From contig DAOVWI010000024.1 in the NCBI GenBank assembly GCA_030636765.1, forward strand, positions 1 through 19,576: a stretch of DNA of 19,576 bases. Direction: 5' to 3'. The position numbers and the translations under genes are program-made. The stretch comes from Gemmatimonadales bacterium. GTDB lineage: Bacteria > Gemmatimonadota > Gemmatimonadetes > Palauibacterales > Palauibacteraceae. Shown here one piece after another: positions 7,399 through 14,653 of this stretch. The notes under the pieces were generated by a model that had not been told where the DNA came from, did no database searches, and saw only the letters and a list, made by a program, of their open reading frames with translations. The number at the start of each line of letters is the position of its first letter. The first letter of the stretch is position 1.

Positions 7399-8313
7399 CT
7401 AAAGCCGGAAATCCTTCCCCAGATACATCTGGCGGGCCTTCGGGTCGTTCACCAGTCGCTCGGCCGATCCTTCGATGTGGATCTGGCCGTTGAACATGAT
7501 GTACGCCCGATCCGTGATCGACAGCATCTCCCGAACGTTGTGGTCGGTGATCAGCACGCCCAACCCCCGCGCGCGCAGCTCGCCGACGATCCGCTGGATG
7601 TCGTCCACCGCAATCGGATCCACGCCGGCAAACGGCTCGTCCAGGAGCATGAACTTCGGGCTCGTCACGAGAGCGCGCGTGATCTCGAGGCGGCGGCGCT
7701 CTCCCCCGGAAAGCTCGTACGCCGGCTGCCGCCGCAGATGGATCAGCCCGAGCTCGTCCAGCAGGACTTCTAGCCGGGCCTCCTGCTCTTCGCGGGGAAT
7801 GTCCAGGGTCTCGAGGATCGCCATCACGTTGTCCTGTACCGAGAGACGCCGGAAGACCGAAGGCTCCTGCGACAGATAACCGATCCCATCCCTGGCCCGC
7901 CGGTACATCGGCACGTTGGTGATGTCTCGGTCATCCAGGAAGACCTTCCCTCGGTCCGCCGCCAGAAGGCCGACGATCATGTAGAACGTGGTGGTCTTCC
8001 CTGCCCCGTTAGGGCCCAGCAGGCCCACGATCTCGCCCTGCTCCACGCGAAGGTCCACGTCGTCCACGACCCGGCGCCGCTTGAAGGCCTTCACGAGCCC
8101 CTCGGCACGCAGGACGCTCGCGTGTGCGACACGTTGGGCGGCGCGGAGCTCGGCCGTGGGCGCGCCTTCCTCCGGCATCGTGACGACCGGGGCCTCGGTG
8201 GCGAGGGGTGCCGCATACGGCGCCGAGCGAAACGGCGGACCTTCGGCATCCTCGGTCACGGCGCTGGGCCGGCTCGGATCGAACGGTGCGAATGGATCGT
8301 ACCGAAGCGTCAC
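7399..8313 (-). CDS. lptB: LPS export ABC transporter ATP-binding protein LptB
   Basis: 304 residues. Walker A GPNGAGKTT is at 100-108, the Q-loop glutamine in YLSQEPSVFRRLSV at 149, the signature LSGGERRRLEI at 201-211, Walker B FMLLDEPFAGVDP at 221-233 and the switch histidine in LITDHNVREML near 257. The Q-loop and Walker B surroundings are typical of LptB. The ATPase powers LptFG to pull LPS from the inner membrane into the LptC-LptA bridge. The GTG start at 8313 overlaps the stop of ostA (GTGA). This gives about 66 residues before the usual LptB start (SVLRAEGLVKAF); that extension is Pro/Ala-rich and unlike the family. An internal ATG (residue 46) would shorten it but has no good ribosome-binding site. 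Confidence 0.94.
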   Translation of the reverse strand: MTLRYDPFAPFDPSRPSAVTEDAEGPPFRSAPYAAPLATEAPVVTMPEEGAPTAELRAAQRVAHASVLRAEGLVKAFKRRRVVDDVDLRVEQGEIVGLLGPNGAGKTTTFYMIVGLLAADRGKVFLDDRDITNVPMYRRARDGIGYLSQEPSVFRRLSVQDNVMAILETLDIPREEQEARLEVLLDELGLIHLRRQPAYELSGGERRRLEITRALVTSPKFMLLDEPFAGVDPIAVDDIQRIVGELRARGLGVLITDHNVREMLSITDRAYIMFNGQIHIEGSAERLVNDPKARQMYLGKDFRL

Positions 8314-9770
8314 GGGGAGTCTTCCGCTTCGGTACGTTCGGAGTCCTGCTTGGGCTTCGATTCCTGTGCCGGCGGTTGATCACCAGGCGAGGCAGGCTCC
8401 AGGAAGATGCCGATCGCCCGGTCGGCCAGGACGCGCTGAGCCCTCCCCTCCCGGAACTCCACCCTAATGCGAGTACCGATGAGATAATTCCGGGAGGGCG
8501 CCCCCGCGCCAGTGGAGTCTCTGACCATCGTGTAGAAGGAGCGGGCATCGCCGACTGCCAGGAGCCGCTCGATCACCTGATCCGCTTCCGGTTGCTCCGC
8601 TGGAGCTTCCTCCGGTTGCTCCGCTGGAGCCTCCTCCGGTTGCTCCTCCAGCAACCCTGCGGGGTCCTCCGACGGCCCCTCGAACACCACGACAATCGTA
8701 TCGCCGCTCACCCAGTTGCCGCCGTTCGTGCCGCGCGCCGGTTCGCCGGCCGAGAGGTCCGGTTCCTCGATCTCCACAGCGGCGCTCTGGCCCACCGCGA
8801 CGATCGTGTCCAGTCGGCCGGCCGTGGCGGCGAACCGGATGGAATCGGCGGCCAGCACGTACGGCTCCGAGGCGGCCAGCGACCGCCCGGCTCCGAACGC
8901 CCACACGTGGTCGAGCTCGTTGGCGACCAGCCGTGCCTTGATCTCCTCTGCCACGACCTCGAACCGGTCTCCTATGGCGTGCCCCGACCCGAGCGCCCGG
9001 ACCTCTTCCAACTCCTCTTCGCTGAAACGAAGCAGTAGGCTGTCTCCCTCCATCTCGAGGCCCTCGCGCCGCGCCCGCGCGGAGCCGTAGAGGACGCCAC
9101 GCCCGGCATCCATGTCGAACAACGCGCTGTCCGCTTCGGCCTCGATGTCGGGGCGATGGATGACGACGTCTCCCCATGCCCACGCTACGCTCTCACCGGC
9201 CATGTCGACGCTGTCCGCGTCGACGTCGACCGGTTTTCCCTCCCGGCCCTGCTCGGGAAGCAGCAGCATGTGTGGCCGGCCCGAAGCGGCGGTACGCTCC
9301 GCGATCCCGGATACGGCCCGGAGGAAGGTCACACGCGGCCCACGGAGCGTCGAGCCGGAGCTGATTCGTGTGAGCACCACGTCACCCGTGGCGATCATGC
9401 GATCATCGTCCTCGTAGAAGTCGAGCCGGCGCGATTCCATGGTCCGAATCGTGTCGCGGTATCGCACGGACCCAAACATCTCGACCCGGCGCTCGAGGTC
9501 GTACCGGACGGCGCTGTCGGCCGTCATCGTAGCCGTGCCGCATGTCCAGCGCATCCCGCCCCAGACGTGCGTGATATAGGCATCGGCGCCTCCGCCGATT
9601 CGGAGGCTGACGCTCTCGGTCGCCCCGGTGGGCTCCATGATGAGGGTACACCCCTTGGACGGCCGTGTCGGCCGCGCTTCTTGGACCGGCCCTTCCTGGC
9701 CGATCAGCGGGCTCGGCGTCAGAACGAGCGCCGCAATCCCTAGCGCGCCGATCAGGCGGCCTGTTCTCAC
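8310..9770 (-). CDS. OstA/LptA-like periplasmic LPS-transport protein
   Basis: 486 residues with a signal peptide (MRTGRLIGALGIAALVLTPSPLIGQ, cleavage probable after residue 25). Several beta-jellyroll OstA-type repeats follow: ATMTADSAVRYDLERRVEMFGSVRYRD, SRRLDFYEDDDRMIATGDVVLTR, and later VDADSVDMAGESVAWAWGDVVI and EADSALFDMDAGRGVLYG. The family forms the periplasmic bridge carrying LPS from LptC to the outer membrane. It is much longer than E. coli LptA (185 residues) and lacks an LptD barrel, so it is best called an extended LptA-like protein. A Glu/Pro/Ala repeat (EEAPAEQP twice) precedes the last OstA-like segment. GTG 9770 overlaps the lptC stop by GTGA, and its own stop overlaps lptB; the three genes are clearly one unit. 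Confidence 0.82.
   Translation of the reverse strand: MRTGRLIGALGIAALVLTPSPLIGQEGPVQEARPTRPSKGCTLIMEPTGATESVSLRIGGGADAYITHVWGGMRWTCGTATMTADSAVRYDLERRVEMFGSVRYRDTIRTMESRRLDFYEDDDRMIATGDVVLTRISSGSTLRGPRVTFLRAVSGIAERTAASGRPHMLLLPEQGREGKPVDVDADSVDMAGESVAWAWGDVVIHRPDIEAEADSALFDMDAGRGVLYGSARARREGLEMEGDSLLLRFSEEELEEVRALGSGHAIGDRFEVVAEEIKARLVANELDHVWAFGAGRSLAASEPYVLAADSIRFAATAGRLDTIVAVGQSAAVEIEEPDLSAGEPARGTNGGNWVSGDTIVVVFEGPSEDPAGLLEEQPEEAPAEQPEEAPAEQPEADQVIERLLAVGDARSFYTMVRDSTGAGAPSRNYLIGTRIRVEFREGRAQRVLADRAIGIFLEPASPGDQPPAQESKPKQDSERTEAEDSP
8588..8648 (-). repeat. 24-bp tandem repeat inside ostA
   Basis: About two and a half copies of a 24-bp unit starting CCGGTTGCTCCGCTGGAGC on the plus strand (8588-8611, 8612-8635, partial 8636-8648; one mismatch between full copies). 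It encodes the repeated octapeptide EEAPAEQP on the minus strand, a likely flexible linker prone to length change. Confidence 0.85.
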
Positions 9771-10327
9771 GGCCCGCTTGGCCGCGGCGTGACCGCGGAT
9801 GGACGGGTGACGTGGACCGTATCCAGGCCGGGGTCGGAGACGAATCCATGTCCCCTGATCGTGTTCGATCCACGATAAAAGACGAAGTCGACGTCGCTGC
9901 GCAGCTCGTCCGCAGCGGCGTCATAGGATAGCGATTCCGTCTCGAGCCGCTCCATTTGATCCTGGTCGACGACCACCACGCTTCCGGTCGCCTCCATGTC
10001 CTCCGTCTGCAGATTCACCAACCCCTCGTCGGCTCGAAGGACTGATACCTCCTCGCCCAGGTCGCCGAAGAAGTGTACACGCACGCCGCGAAATCGGACG
10101 AACGCGTCGCCCTCGAGGAAGAGCGCGGTATCCGCGATGAGCTGTGCCCGACGGACCCCGTCGGCCGTCAGGATGTGCCGGACGCCGATCGCCACCTGCT
10201 CGGCGCCCAGATCCAGCAGCTCCGGGCCGGCGACCTCGCCTGCCTCGTCCTTCTGGCAGGCGGATGCGGCGACCAGGGCAAGGCAGAAGGTGGCGGCCGC
10301 GCGCGGCCGCTTCGCTGGCTCGGTCAT
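9767..10327 (-). CDS. lptC: LPS export system periplasmic protein LptC, lipoprotein
   Basis: 186 residues. A basic start is followed by a hydrophobic stretch and the lipobox-like LVAASAC (Cys24), so it is probably lipid-anchored rather than held by the single helix of E. coli LptC. The body has the LptC/YrbK pattern: GVRHILTADGVRRAQLIADTALFLEGDAFVRFRGVRVHFFGDLGEEVSVLRADEG, then EDMEATGSVVVVDQDQMERLETESLSYDAAADELRSDVDFVFYRGSNTIRGHGFVSDPGLDTVHV. LptC receives LPS from LptB2FG and hands it to LptA. ATG 10327 is 10 bases after the pyrG stop, and its stop overlaps the OstA-like gene by GTGA. Confidence 0.88.
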   Translation of the reverse strand: MTEPAKRPRAAATFCLALVAASACQKDEAGEVAGPELLDLGAEQVAIGVRHILTADGVRRAQLIADTALFLEGDAFVRFRGVRVHFFGDLGEEVSVLRADEGLVNLQTEDMEATGSVVVVDQDQMERLETESLSYDAAADELRSDVDFVFYRGSNTIRGHGFVSDPGLDTVHVTRPSAVTPRPSGP

Positions 10328-10337
10328 CTACGGTAGG

Positions 10338-12026
10338 TCAGCGAGCCGCTCCGACCGCCTGCTCGGATGCCTCGGCCTCGTGTTCCCGCCGTGGCCGGTC
10401 GTTTTCCTGCCCGTCGAGAGGGCTCCGCTCGGCGGCCGCCTTCACGAAGCTCGTGAACAGGGGGTGCGAGGCGGTCGGCCGGGAGCGCAGCTCGGGGTGG
10501 AACTGCGTGGCTATGAAGAAAGGATGGTCCGGGAGCTCGATAATCTCCACCAGACCGCCGTCCGGCGAGAGACCACTGAAGCGCATGCCGCCCTGCGCGA
10601 GAAGCTGGCGGTACTCGTTGTTCACCTCGTAGCGGTGTCGATGGCGTTCCGAGACCTCAGCGGCGCCGTAGGCCTCGCGAGCGACGGAGTTCTCCTCGAG
10701 ACGGCAGGGATACGATCCGAGACGCATCGTTCCGCCCATCTCCGTCACGTTGTACTGGGCGTCCATCAACGAGATGACCGGATCGCTCGTTTCGCGGTCG
10801 AACTCGTGAGAATCGGAGTCCTCGAGCCCGCAGACGTTGCGGGCGAACTCGATGATCGCGCACTGGAGGCCCAGGCAGATGCCGAGGAACGGAATACCCT
10901 GCTCCCGCAAATATCGCACGGCGTCCACCATCCCCTCCGTGCCGCGCACGCCGAAGCCGCCCGGGATGACGACGCCGCCGTACGCCTGCAGCATCTCGAG
11001 CCCGCGGGCCTCCACTTCCTCCGACGAGATCCAGTCGATCTCGACGCCGACGTCGTTGGCGATGCCTCCGTGGCCGAGCGCCTCCTGGATCGACTTGTAC
11101 GCGTCCACGAGCGCCGTGTACTTCCCCACCACCGCGATGCGGACCGTGCCGTGCCCGGGACGCTTGATCCGGTCGACCATGGCGGACCAGTCGGTGAGAT
11201 CGGGCTCCGGCGCCGTCAGTCCGAGCAGCTCGAGGATGTGGTCGTCCAGGTGCTGCTCCCGGTACCGCAGAGGCACCTCGTAGATCGTCTCCACATCAAG
11301 CGACTCGATGACGTGCTCGACCCTCACATTGCAGAAGCGCGCTATCTTCCGGCGGATCTCCTCGGTCAGCTTCCGCTCCGTCCGGCAGATCAGGATGTCC
11401 GGCTGGATTCCGGTTTCCCTCAACTCCCGGACCGAGTGCTGTGTCGGTTTTGTCTTCAACTCCCCGGCCGCAGCCAGATACGGTATGAGCGTGAGGTGTA
11501 CGAAGAGCGTGTTCTCCTTCCCCATGTCCTGGCGGAACTGTCGCAGCGCTTCGAGGAACGGCAGAGACTCGATGTCGCCCACCGTGCCGCCGATCTCGGT
11601 GATGACGATGTCGTGGCTCGGAGCGAGTCGACGCAGGTGGGCTTTGATTTCATCGGTCACGTGCGGGATCACCTGGACCGTCGAGCCGAGAAAGTCGCCC
11701 CGTCTCTCCTTGGTGAGGATGTTCTGATAGATCCGCCCGGTGGTGACGTTGTTGGATTGGGAGAGCGATACGCCGATGAAGCGCTCGTAGTGGCCGAGGT
11801 CGAGGTCCGTCTCCGCCCCATCGTCGGTGACATACACCTCACCGTGCTGGAACGGCGACATCGTGCCGGGATCCACGTTGATGTAGGGGTCGAACTTCTG
11901 GATGGTGACGTCGAAACCACGCTCGACCAGCAGACGTCCGATCGAGGCGGCCGCGATCCCCTTGCCCAACGAGGATACGACCCCTCCGGTTACAAAGATG
12001 TGTCGTGTCGGCAAGGCTTCAGGCAT
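10338..12026 (-). CDS. pyrG: CTP synthase
   Basis: 562 residues, near the usual ~545. The amidoligase domain opens with TRHIFVTGGVVSSLGKGIAAASIG (P-loop, residues 7-30), then KFDPYINVDPGTMSPFQHGEVYVTDDGAETDLDLGHYERF. The class I glutaminase domain has PGGFGVRGTEG and the nucleophile elbow GICLGLQ with Cys384, plus His510 and Glu512 in FHPELRSRP. The enzyme makes CTP from UTP, ATP and glutamine. The C-terminal ~25 residues are charged and variable. The start ATG 12026 has GAGAGGAAAG upstream. Being first in the operon with lptC-ostA-lptB fits the common pyrG/Kdo/LPS-export grouping, since CMP-Kdo needs CTP. Confidence 0.98.
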   Translation of the reverse strand: MPEALPTRHIFVTGGVVSSLGKGIAAASIGRLLVERGFDVTIQKFDPYINVDPGTMSPFQHGEVYVTDDGAETDLDLGHYERFIGVSLSQSNNVTTGRIYQNILTKERRGDFLGSTVQVIPHVTDEIKAHLRRLAPSHDIVITEIGGTVGDIESLPFLEALRQFRQDMGKENTLFVHLTLIPYLAAAGELKTKPTQHSVRELRETGIQPDILICRTERKLTEEIRRKIARFCNVRVEHVIESLDVETIYEVPLRYREQHLDDHILELLGLTAPEPDLTDWSAMVDRIKRPGHGTVRIAVVGKYTALVDAYKSIQEALGHGGIANDVGVEIDWISSEEVEARGLEMLQAYGGVVIPGGFGVRGTEGMVDAVRYLREQGIPFLGICLGLQCAIIEFARNVCGLEDSDSHEFDRETSDPVISLMDAQYNVTEMGGTMRLGSYPCRLEENSVAREAYGAAEVSERHRHRYEVNNEYRQLLAQGGMRFSGLSPDGGLVEIIELPDHPFFIATQFHPELRSRPTASHPLFTSFVKAAAERSPLDGQENDRPRREHEAEASEQAVGAAR

Positions 12027-12066
12027 GAACGCTTTCCTCTCGCACAGGTGCGCACAACGTCCCTAT

Positions 12067-12101
12067 GCAGGTCGCTGAAGAACCCTGGCGGGTCGCGTTA
12101 C
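12067..12101 (+). repeat. repeat copy R2 (left terminal repeat of the element)
   Basis: Reads GCAGGTCGCTGAAGAACCCT and then GGCGGGTCGCGTTAC. Near-identical to R1 at 5711. It ends 40 bases before the pyrG start codon, so the pyrG leader begins at the element's edge. Confidence 0.9.
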
Positions 12102-12347
12102 GAGCGCCGTGGGTCACAGATCCAAGGCGGCGCGACGACGCGATACCGTGCGTATCGGGGAGGAGCGGAAACGCAGGAGATGCCCCCACGCCGTCGTAAC
12201 CCGTAGGGCGCATGGGGGTTGGCTGACGCCGACCTCCTCTCGCTTCGCTCGCTCCGGTTGTGGCCGAATACGGCGTCACTCGTCGTCGACGATACCACCG
12301 CATCGCCTTCCTCCTCGTCCTTGTCTTCAACTCACAAGACCCATGCG

Positions 12348-12378
12348 CGCGACCCACCAGGGTTCTTCAACGACCTGC
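12348..12378 (-). repeat. repeat copy R3 (right terminal repeat of the element)
   Basis: On the minus strand it reads GCAGGTCGTTGAAGAACCCT and continues GGTGGGTCGCG, two mismatches from R2 over 31 bases and in inverted orientation to it. Confidence 0.9.
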
Positions 12379-12572
12379 TATTACCACGAAAGAGTGGAGG
12401 CGTGCCTTCCGGCGAACGTGAGTCGCGGTGTGAGGATCCCTGGGGAGTCGGGTGCCTGAGCGCCCGGTCCGAGGGCACCGAAGCGGCATGGGAGCCTGGT
12501 GCAGGCGCGTCAGACTCGAGTTTCTCACGCACGGCAAGTTAAGCGCCCCTGCCGGACCCGTCAAAGATCCTG
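12379..12572. other. gene-free spacer between MITE-like element and repeat R4
   Basis: No frame here looks coding and I see no tRNA or other RNA gene. GGTGCC and GGCACC (about 12450-12479) could pair as a weak stem without a T-run. The right end holds the promoter candidate listed next. Confidence 0.5.
12536..12564 (-). promoter_or_regulatory. possible sigma-70-type promoter for pyrG operon
   Basis: On the minus strand TTGACG (12564-12559) is separated by 17 bases from TAACTT (12541-12536). The -35 is close to consensus and the -10 is weak. A transcript would carry a ~500-base leader through the MITE-like element before pyrG. Confidence 0.25.
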
Positions 12573-12603
12573 GCAGGTCGCTGAAGAACCCGGCGGGGCC
12601 ACG
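12573..12603 (+). repeat. dispersed repeat copy R4 (solo)
   Basis: GCAGGTCGCTGAAGAACCC followed by a diverged GGCGGGGCCACGT. Same orientation as R2, no partner to its right. It ends two bases from the stop of the outer-membrane protein gene (12606). Confidence 0.85.
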
Positions 12604-12605
12604 TG

Positions 12606-14084
12606 CTAGGGCACCACGATCCCGGCCAATCGGTCACCGCTGAGCACGAGCTCCGCGACCACGCGCCCGGTCTTCGGGTCGACCGCCACACCTCCCTCCA
12701 CGAAGAACACGCGCAGGGCGAATATGAGGTTCGTCTCGAAGACGGCGGTCTCTCCCTCATCCCACGCCGACCCGACCCTGCCGTGGACGACGAAGTTCAC
12801 AATGCTGGATTTGCGCGCCCACGGAACCAGTGGCACGAAGTAGGAAAGCTGGCCGTAGAGCAGCCGGGGTCCCCTGAACTGGAGCGCCGTGAACGTAGGC
12901 AGCGTGCCGACGCCGCCAAACGCCGACCAGCGCTGCCGTGGAAGCGCACCGGCCAGGTCGCCGCGGGCCTCGACGAAGGCCTTCAGCTGCTGCCCGGCGA
13001 TGGTGGGATGATCCCAGCGCGCCCGGAGCTCTCCCAAGAGGAAGGAGAAGTCGCCCGCCACGTCCGATGTGGCTCCTTCGAGAAGGGCGCGAGCGTTCAG
13101 CCCTGGCTCGCCTTTTCGAGTGCGGTGGGTGAGCGAGAAGATCCCGCTGAACGTCTCACCCACGTGGACCGGTGGATTCGGCCGCACGTCTTCATCGTTG
13201 CCGAAAAGGACGAAGTAGGGCTCCGCGACGAGGCTGTCGGCGTCCTCGTACTGGAGGGTGAACGATGGGGACAGGCCCGGCCCGGGTGGGCGCTCAACGG
13301 TCAGGGCGACGCGGTCGGCCAGGTAGTAGTCCCGCACGTCCTCGCCGGCGACGAAGTAGCTGATCGAGTTGATCAGGGTACCCCAGATCCATCCCTCGTT
13401 GTTTCGCGTCGCACGCTCGACCTCGAAGCCGAACTGCATGCTGCGCGAGGGATGCCAGAACTGGCGCGCCGTGCCTTCGAAGTCGGCCGGCCCGGTCTTG
13501 AATCGTCCGTCCACAGAGAGGTCGGGTCGCCAGGCCCAATTCACGGCGCGCAGCGTCGCGCCCCACGAGAGCGTGACGGCATCGACGCGCTGGTAGGTGG
13601 GGAGGCCGAAGCCGTAGAGCCCGTGAAGCTCGAACGGCTCGAGCGGCTCTTCCACGGCATAGATGCGGTAACCGCCCTCCTCCGGCATCACGGAGAGCGC
13701 TGCGTTGGGTCGGTACTCCACCCGGCCTTCCACCGCGGCAAGACTGGAGCCGTAGTAGCCACCGCCGACCACGACCACGTCGCCCGTGATGCGCGCCCCC
13801 GGCCGCAGGAACAGATCGCCGTCGACCACGTAGATGCTACCCTCGATGGTGCCGGCGATTCGGGCTGCCGCTTCCAGCACGAGGACATCGCCCCGTACCG
13901 TCTGCTCCGGCGCGAGCACGGTGTCTCGTGTCCAGAGCTGGTAGGGGCCCTCCAGGAACCGGGCGATCTCCTGATCCGTCCGTTCGCCCGATCTGGGCTC
14001 GAAGCGTACTTCCTGGGCGCTTGCCGCGCCGGCCGACAGGGCGAGAGCAAGTCCCGCCAGAGGCACGTGCCGGATGTTCCTCAC
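12606..14084 (-). CDS. outer-membrane beta-barrel-like protein with bactofilin-like N-terminal region
   Basis: 492 residues from GTG 14084, which overlaps the nitroreductase stop (GTGA). A clear signal peptide ends ASA|QE at residues 23/24. Next comes a run of short beta-turn repeats, GDVLVLEAAARIAGTIEGSIYVVDGDLFLRPGARITGDVVVVGGG, the pattern of bactofilin or polymer-forming beta-helices. The remaining ~370 residues alternate aromatic and polar strands (for example GATLRAVNWAWRPDLSVDGRFKTGPADFEGTARQFWHP, TFSGIFSLTHRTRKGEPGLNARALLEG, LLYGQLSYFVPLVPWARKSSIVNFVVHGRVGSAW), typical of an outer-membrane barrel, some resembling BamA/surface-antigen proteins. The last residue is Pro, not the usual aromatic. 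A longer upstream reading only translates the nitroreductase out of frame. I do not recognise a named family; function unknown. Confidence 0.7.
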   Translation of the reverse strand: MRNIRHVPLAGLALALSAGAASAQEVRFEPRSGERTDQEIARFLEGPYQLWTRDTVLAPEQTVRGDVLVLEAAARIAGTIEGSIYVVDGDLFLRPGARITGDVVVVGGGYYGSSLAAVEGRVEYRPNAALSVMPEEGGYRIYAVEEPLEPFELHGLYGFGLPTYQRVDAVTLSWGATLRAVNWAWRPDLSVDGRFKTGPADFEGTARQFWHPSRSMQFGFEVERATRNNEGWIWGTLINSISYFVAGEDVRDYYLADRVALTVERPPGPGLSPSFTLQYEDADSLVAEPYFVLFGNDEDVRPNPPVHVGETFSGIFSLTHRTRKGEPGLNARALLEGATSDVAGDFSFLLGELRARWDHPTIAGQQLKAFVEARGDLAGALPRQRWSAFGGVGTLPTFTALQFRGPRLLYGQLSYFVPLVPWARKSSIVNFVVHGRVGSAWDEGETAVFETNLIFALRVFFVEGGVAVDPKTGRVVAELVLSGDRLAGIVVP

Positions 14085-14632
14085 GGTCGACCTGGGATCT
14101 CCACTTCCTGGCTCCAGCGCTCCCACGAGATCACCTCGGAGATCTCGCGCCGTGGCGGAAGCTTCCCGAAACCATCGGAATACCCGAGAGCAAGGAGGCC
14201 GATCACCGGAACGTTCGGCGGGATCTCGAGGATCTCGCGGACGCCGCGCTCGCGGAACCCTGTGATCCAGCTCGAGGCCAGACCGAGATCCGCTGCCGCC
14301 ATCCACATGCTCTGGGCGGTCGATGTGACGTCCATCGGGTAGCTGGGTCGGCCGCTCCCGCTCACGTGCGAGTAGAAGCGCGCGCAACAAACGATGACGA
14401 CAGGCGCCGTTCGAACGTGCGGGTGGTTGAAGGCGCAGCCGGCGAGGCGGTGACGTGTCAGTCCCTCCTGCACGAGGATCAACCGCCACGGCTGGTCCTC
14501 CCGGGCTGAGGGTGCGTACCGCCCGCATTCGATGACGCACTCGAGGACGTCCCCGGGAATCTGACGGTCGGAGAAACGCCGGACGGGACGCTGAACCCGG
14601 GCCAAGTCGAGCACCCGTGACGCGCAGCTCAC
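14081..14632 (-). CDS. nitroreductase family FMN-dependent oxidoreductase
   Basis: 183 residues. The N-terminal VQRPVRRFSDRQIPGDVLECVIECGRYAPSAREDQPWRLILVQ is the nitroreductase phosphate/FMN-binding start (RRSVRxF and APSAxNxQPW; here Asn is Asp). The middle has SYPMDVTSTAQSMWMAAADLGLASSWITGF and the end IPPNVPVIGLLALGYSDG, which bind the flavin at the dimer interface. The family reduces nitro compounds, quinones or other acceptors with NAD(P)H; the substrate is not evident. GTG 14632 lies 21 bases after xerD with a weak ribosome-binding site; a GTG at 14614 is a possible shorter start. Confidence 0.85.
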   Translation of the reverse strand: MSCASRVLDLARVQRPVRRFSDRQIPGDVLECVIECGRYAPSAREDQPWRLILVQEGLTRHRLAGCAFNHPHVRTAPVVIVCCARFYSHVSGSGRPSYPMDVTSTAQSMWMAAADLGLASSWITGFRERGVREILEIPPNVPVIGLLALGYSDGFGKLPPRREISEVISWERWSQEVEIPGRP

Positions 14633-14653
14633 ACCAGGACCAAGCGCGGCTGG

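Larger units (their letters stand above)
12067..12378. mobile_element. MITE-like element with 31-bp terminal inverted repeats
   Basis: The left end (12067-12097) and the right end (12348-12378, inverted) match at 29 of 31 bases; both read GCAGGTCG(C/T)TGAAGAACCC from the outside. The similarity continues more loosely inwards. TAT flanks each end (12064-12066 and 12379-12381), a possible short target duplication. The ~250-bp interior has no convincing coding frame and no transposase features. The element would need an enzyme in trans. Single ends or relics of the same sequence occur at 5711, 12573 and 19475. Confidence 0.65.

Noticed and set aside
9996..12206. 736-residue plus-strand frame
   Set aside because: It is antisense to pyrG and lptC, both of which have complete family motifs; the translation is Arg/His-rich and low in structure, as expected for a GC-rich shadow frame.
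12027..12605. Possible tRNA, CRISPR array or small protein in the gene-free stretch
   Set aside because: No tRNA T-loop or acceptor pairing, no regularly spaced direct repeats, and short frames here read through the inverted repeats without any conserved features.
12572..12605. Rho-independent terminator after the barrel gene
   Set aside because: No GC stem followed by a T-run is visible on the minus strand after 12606.
12603..14342. 579-residue plus-strand frame
   Set aside because: Antisense to the barrel protein, which has a signal peptide and a coupled start; no recognisable domain in the plus-strand reading.
14085..14540. N-terminal extension giving a 644-residue reading of the barrel protein
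   Set aside because: The extra part is the nitroreductase translated out of frame; the signal peptide begins at 14084.
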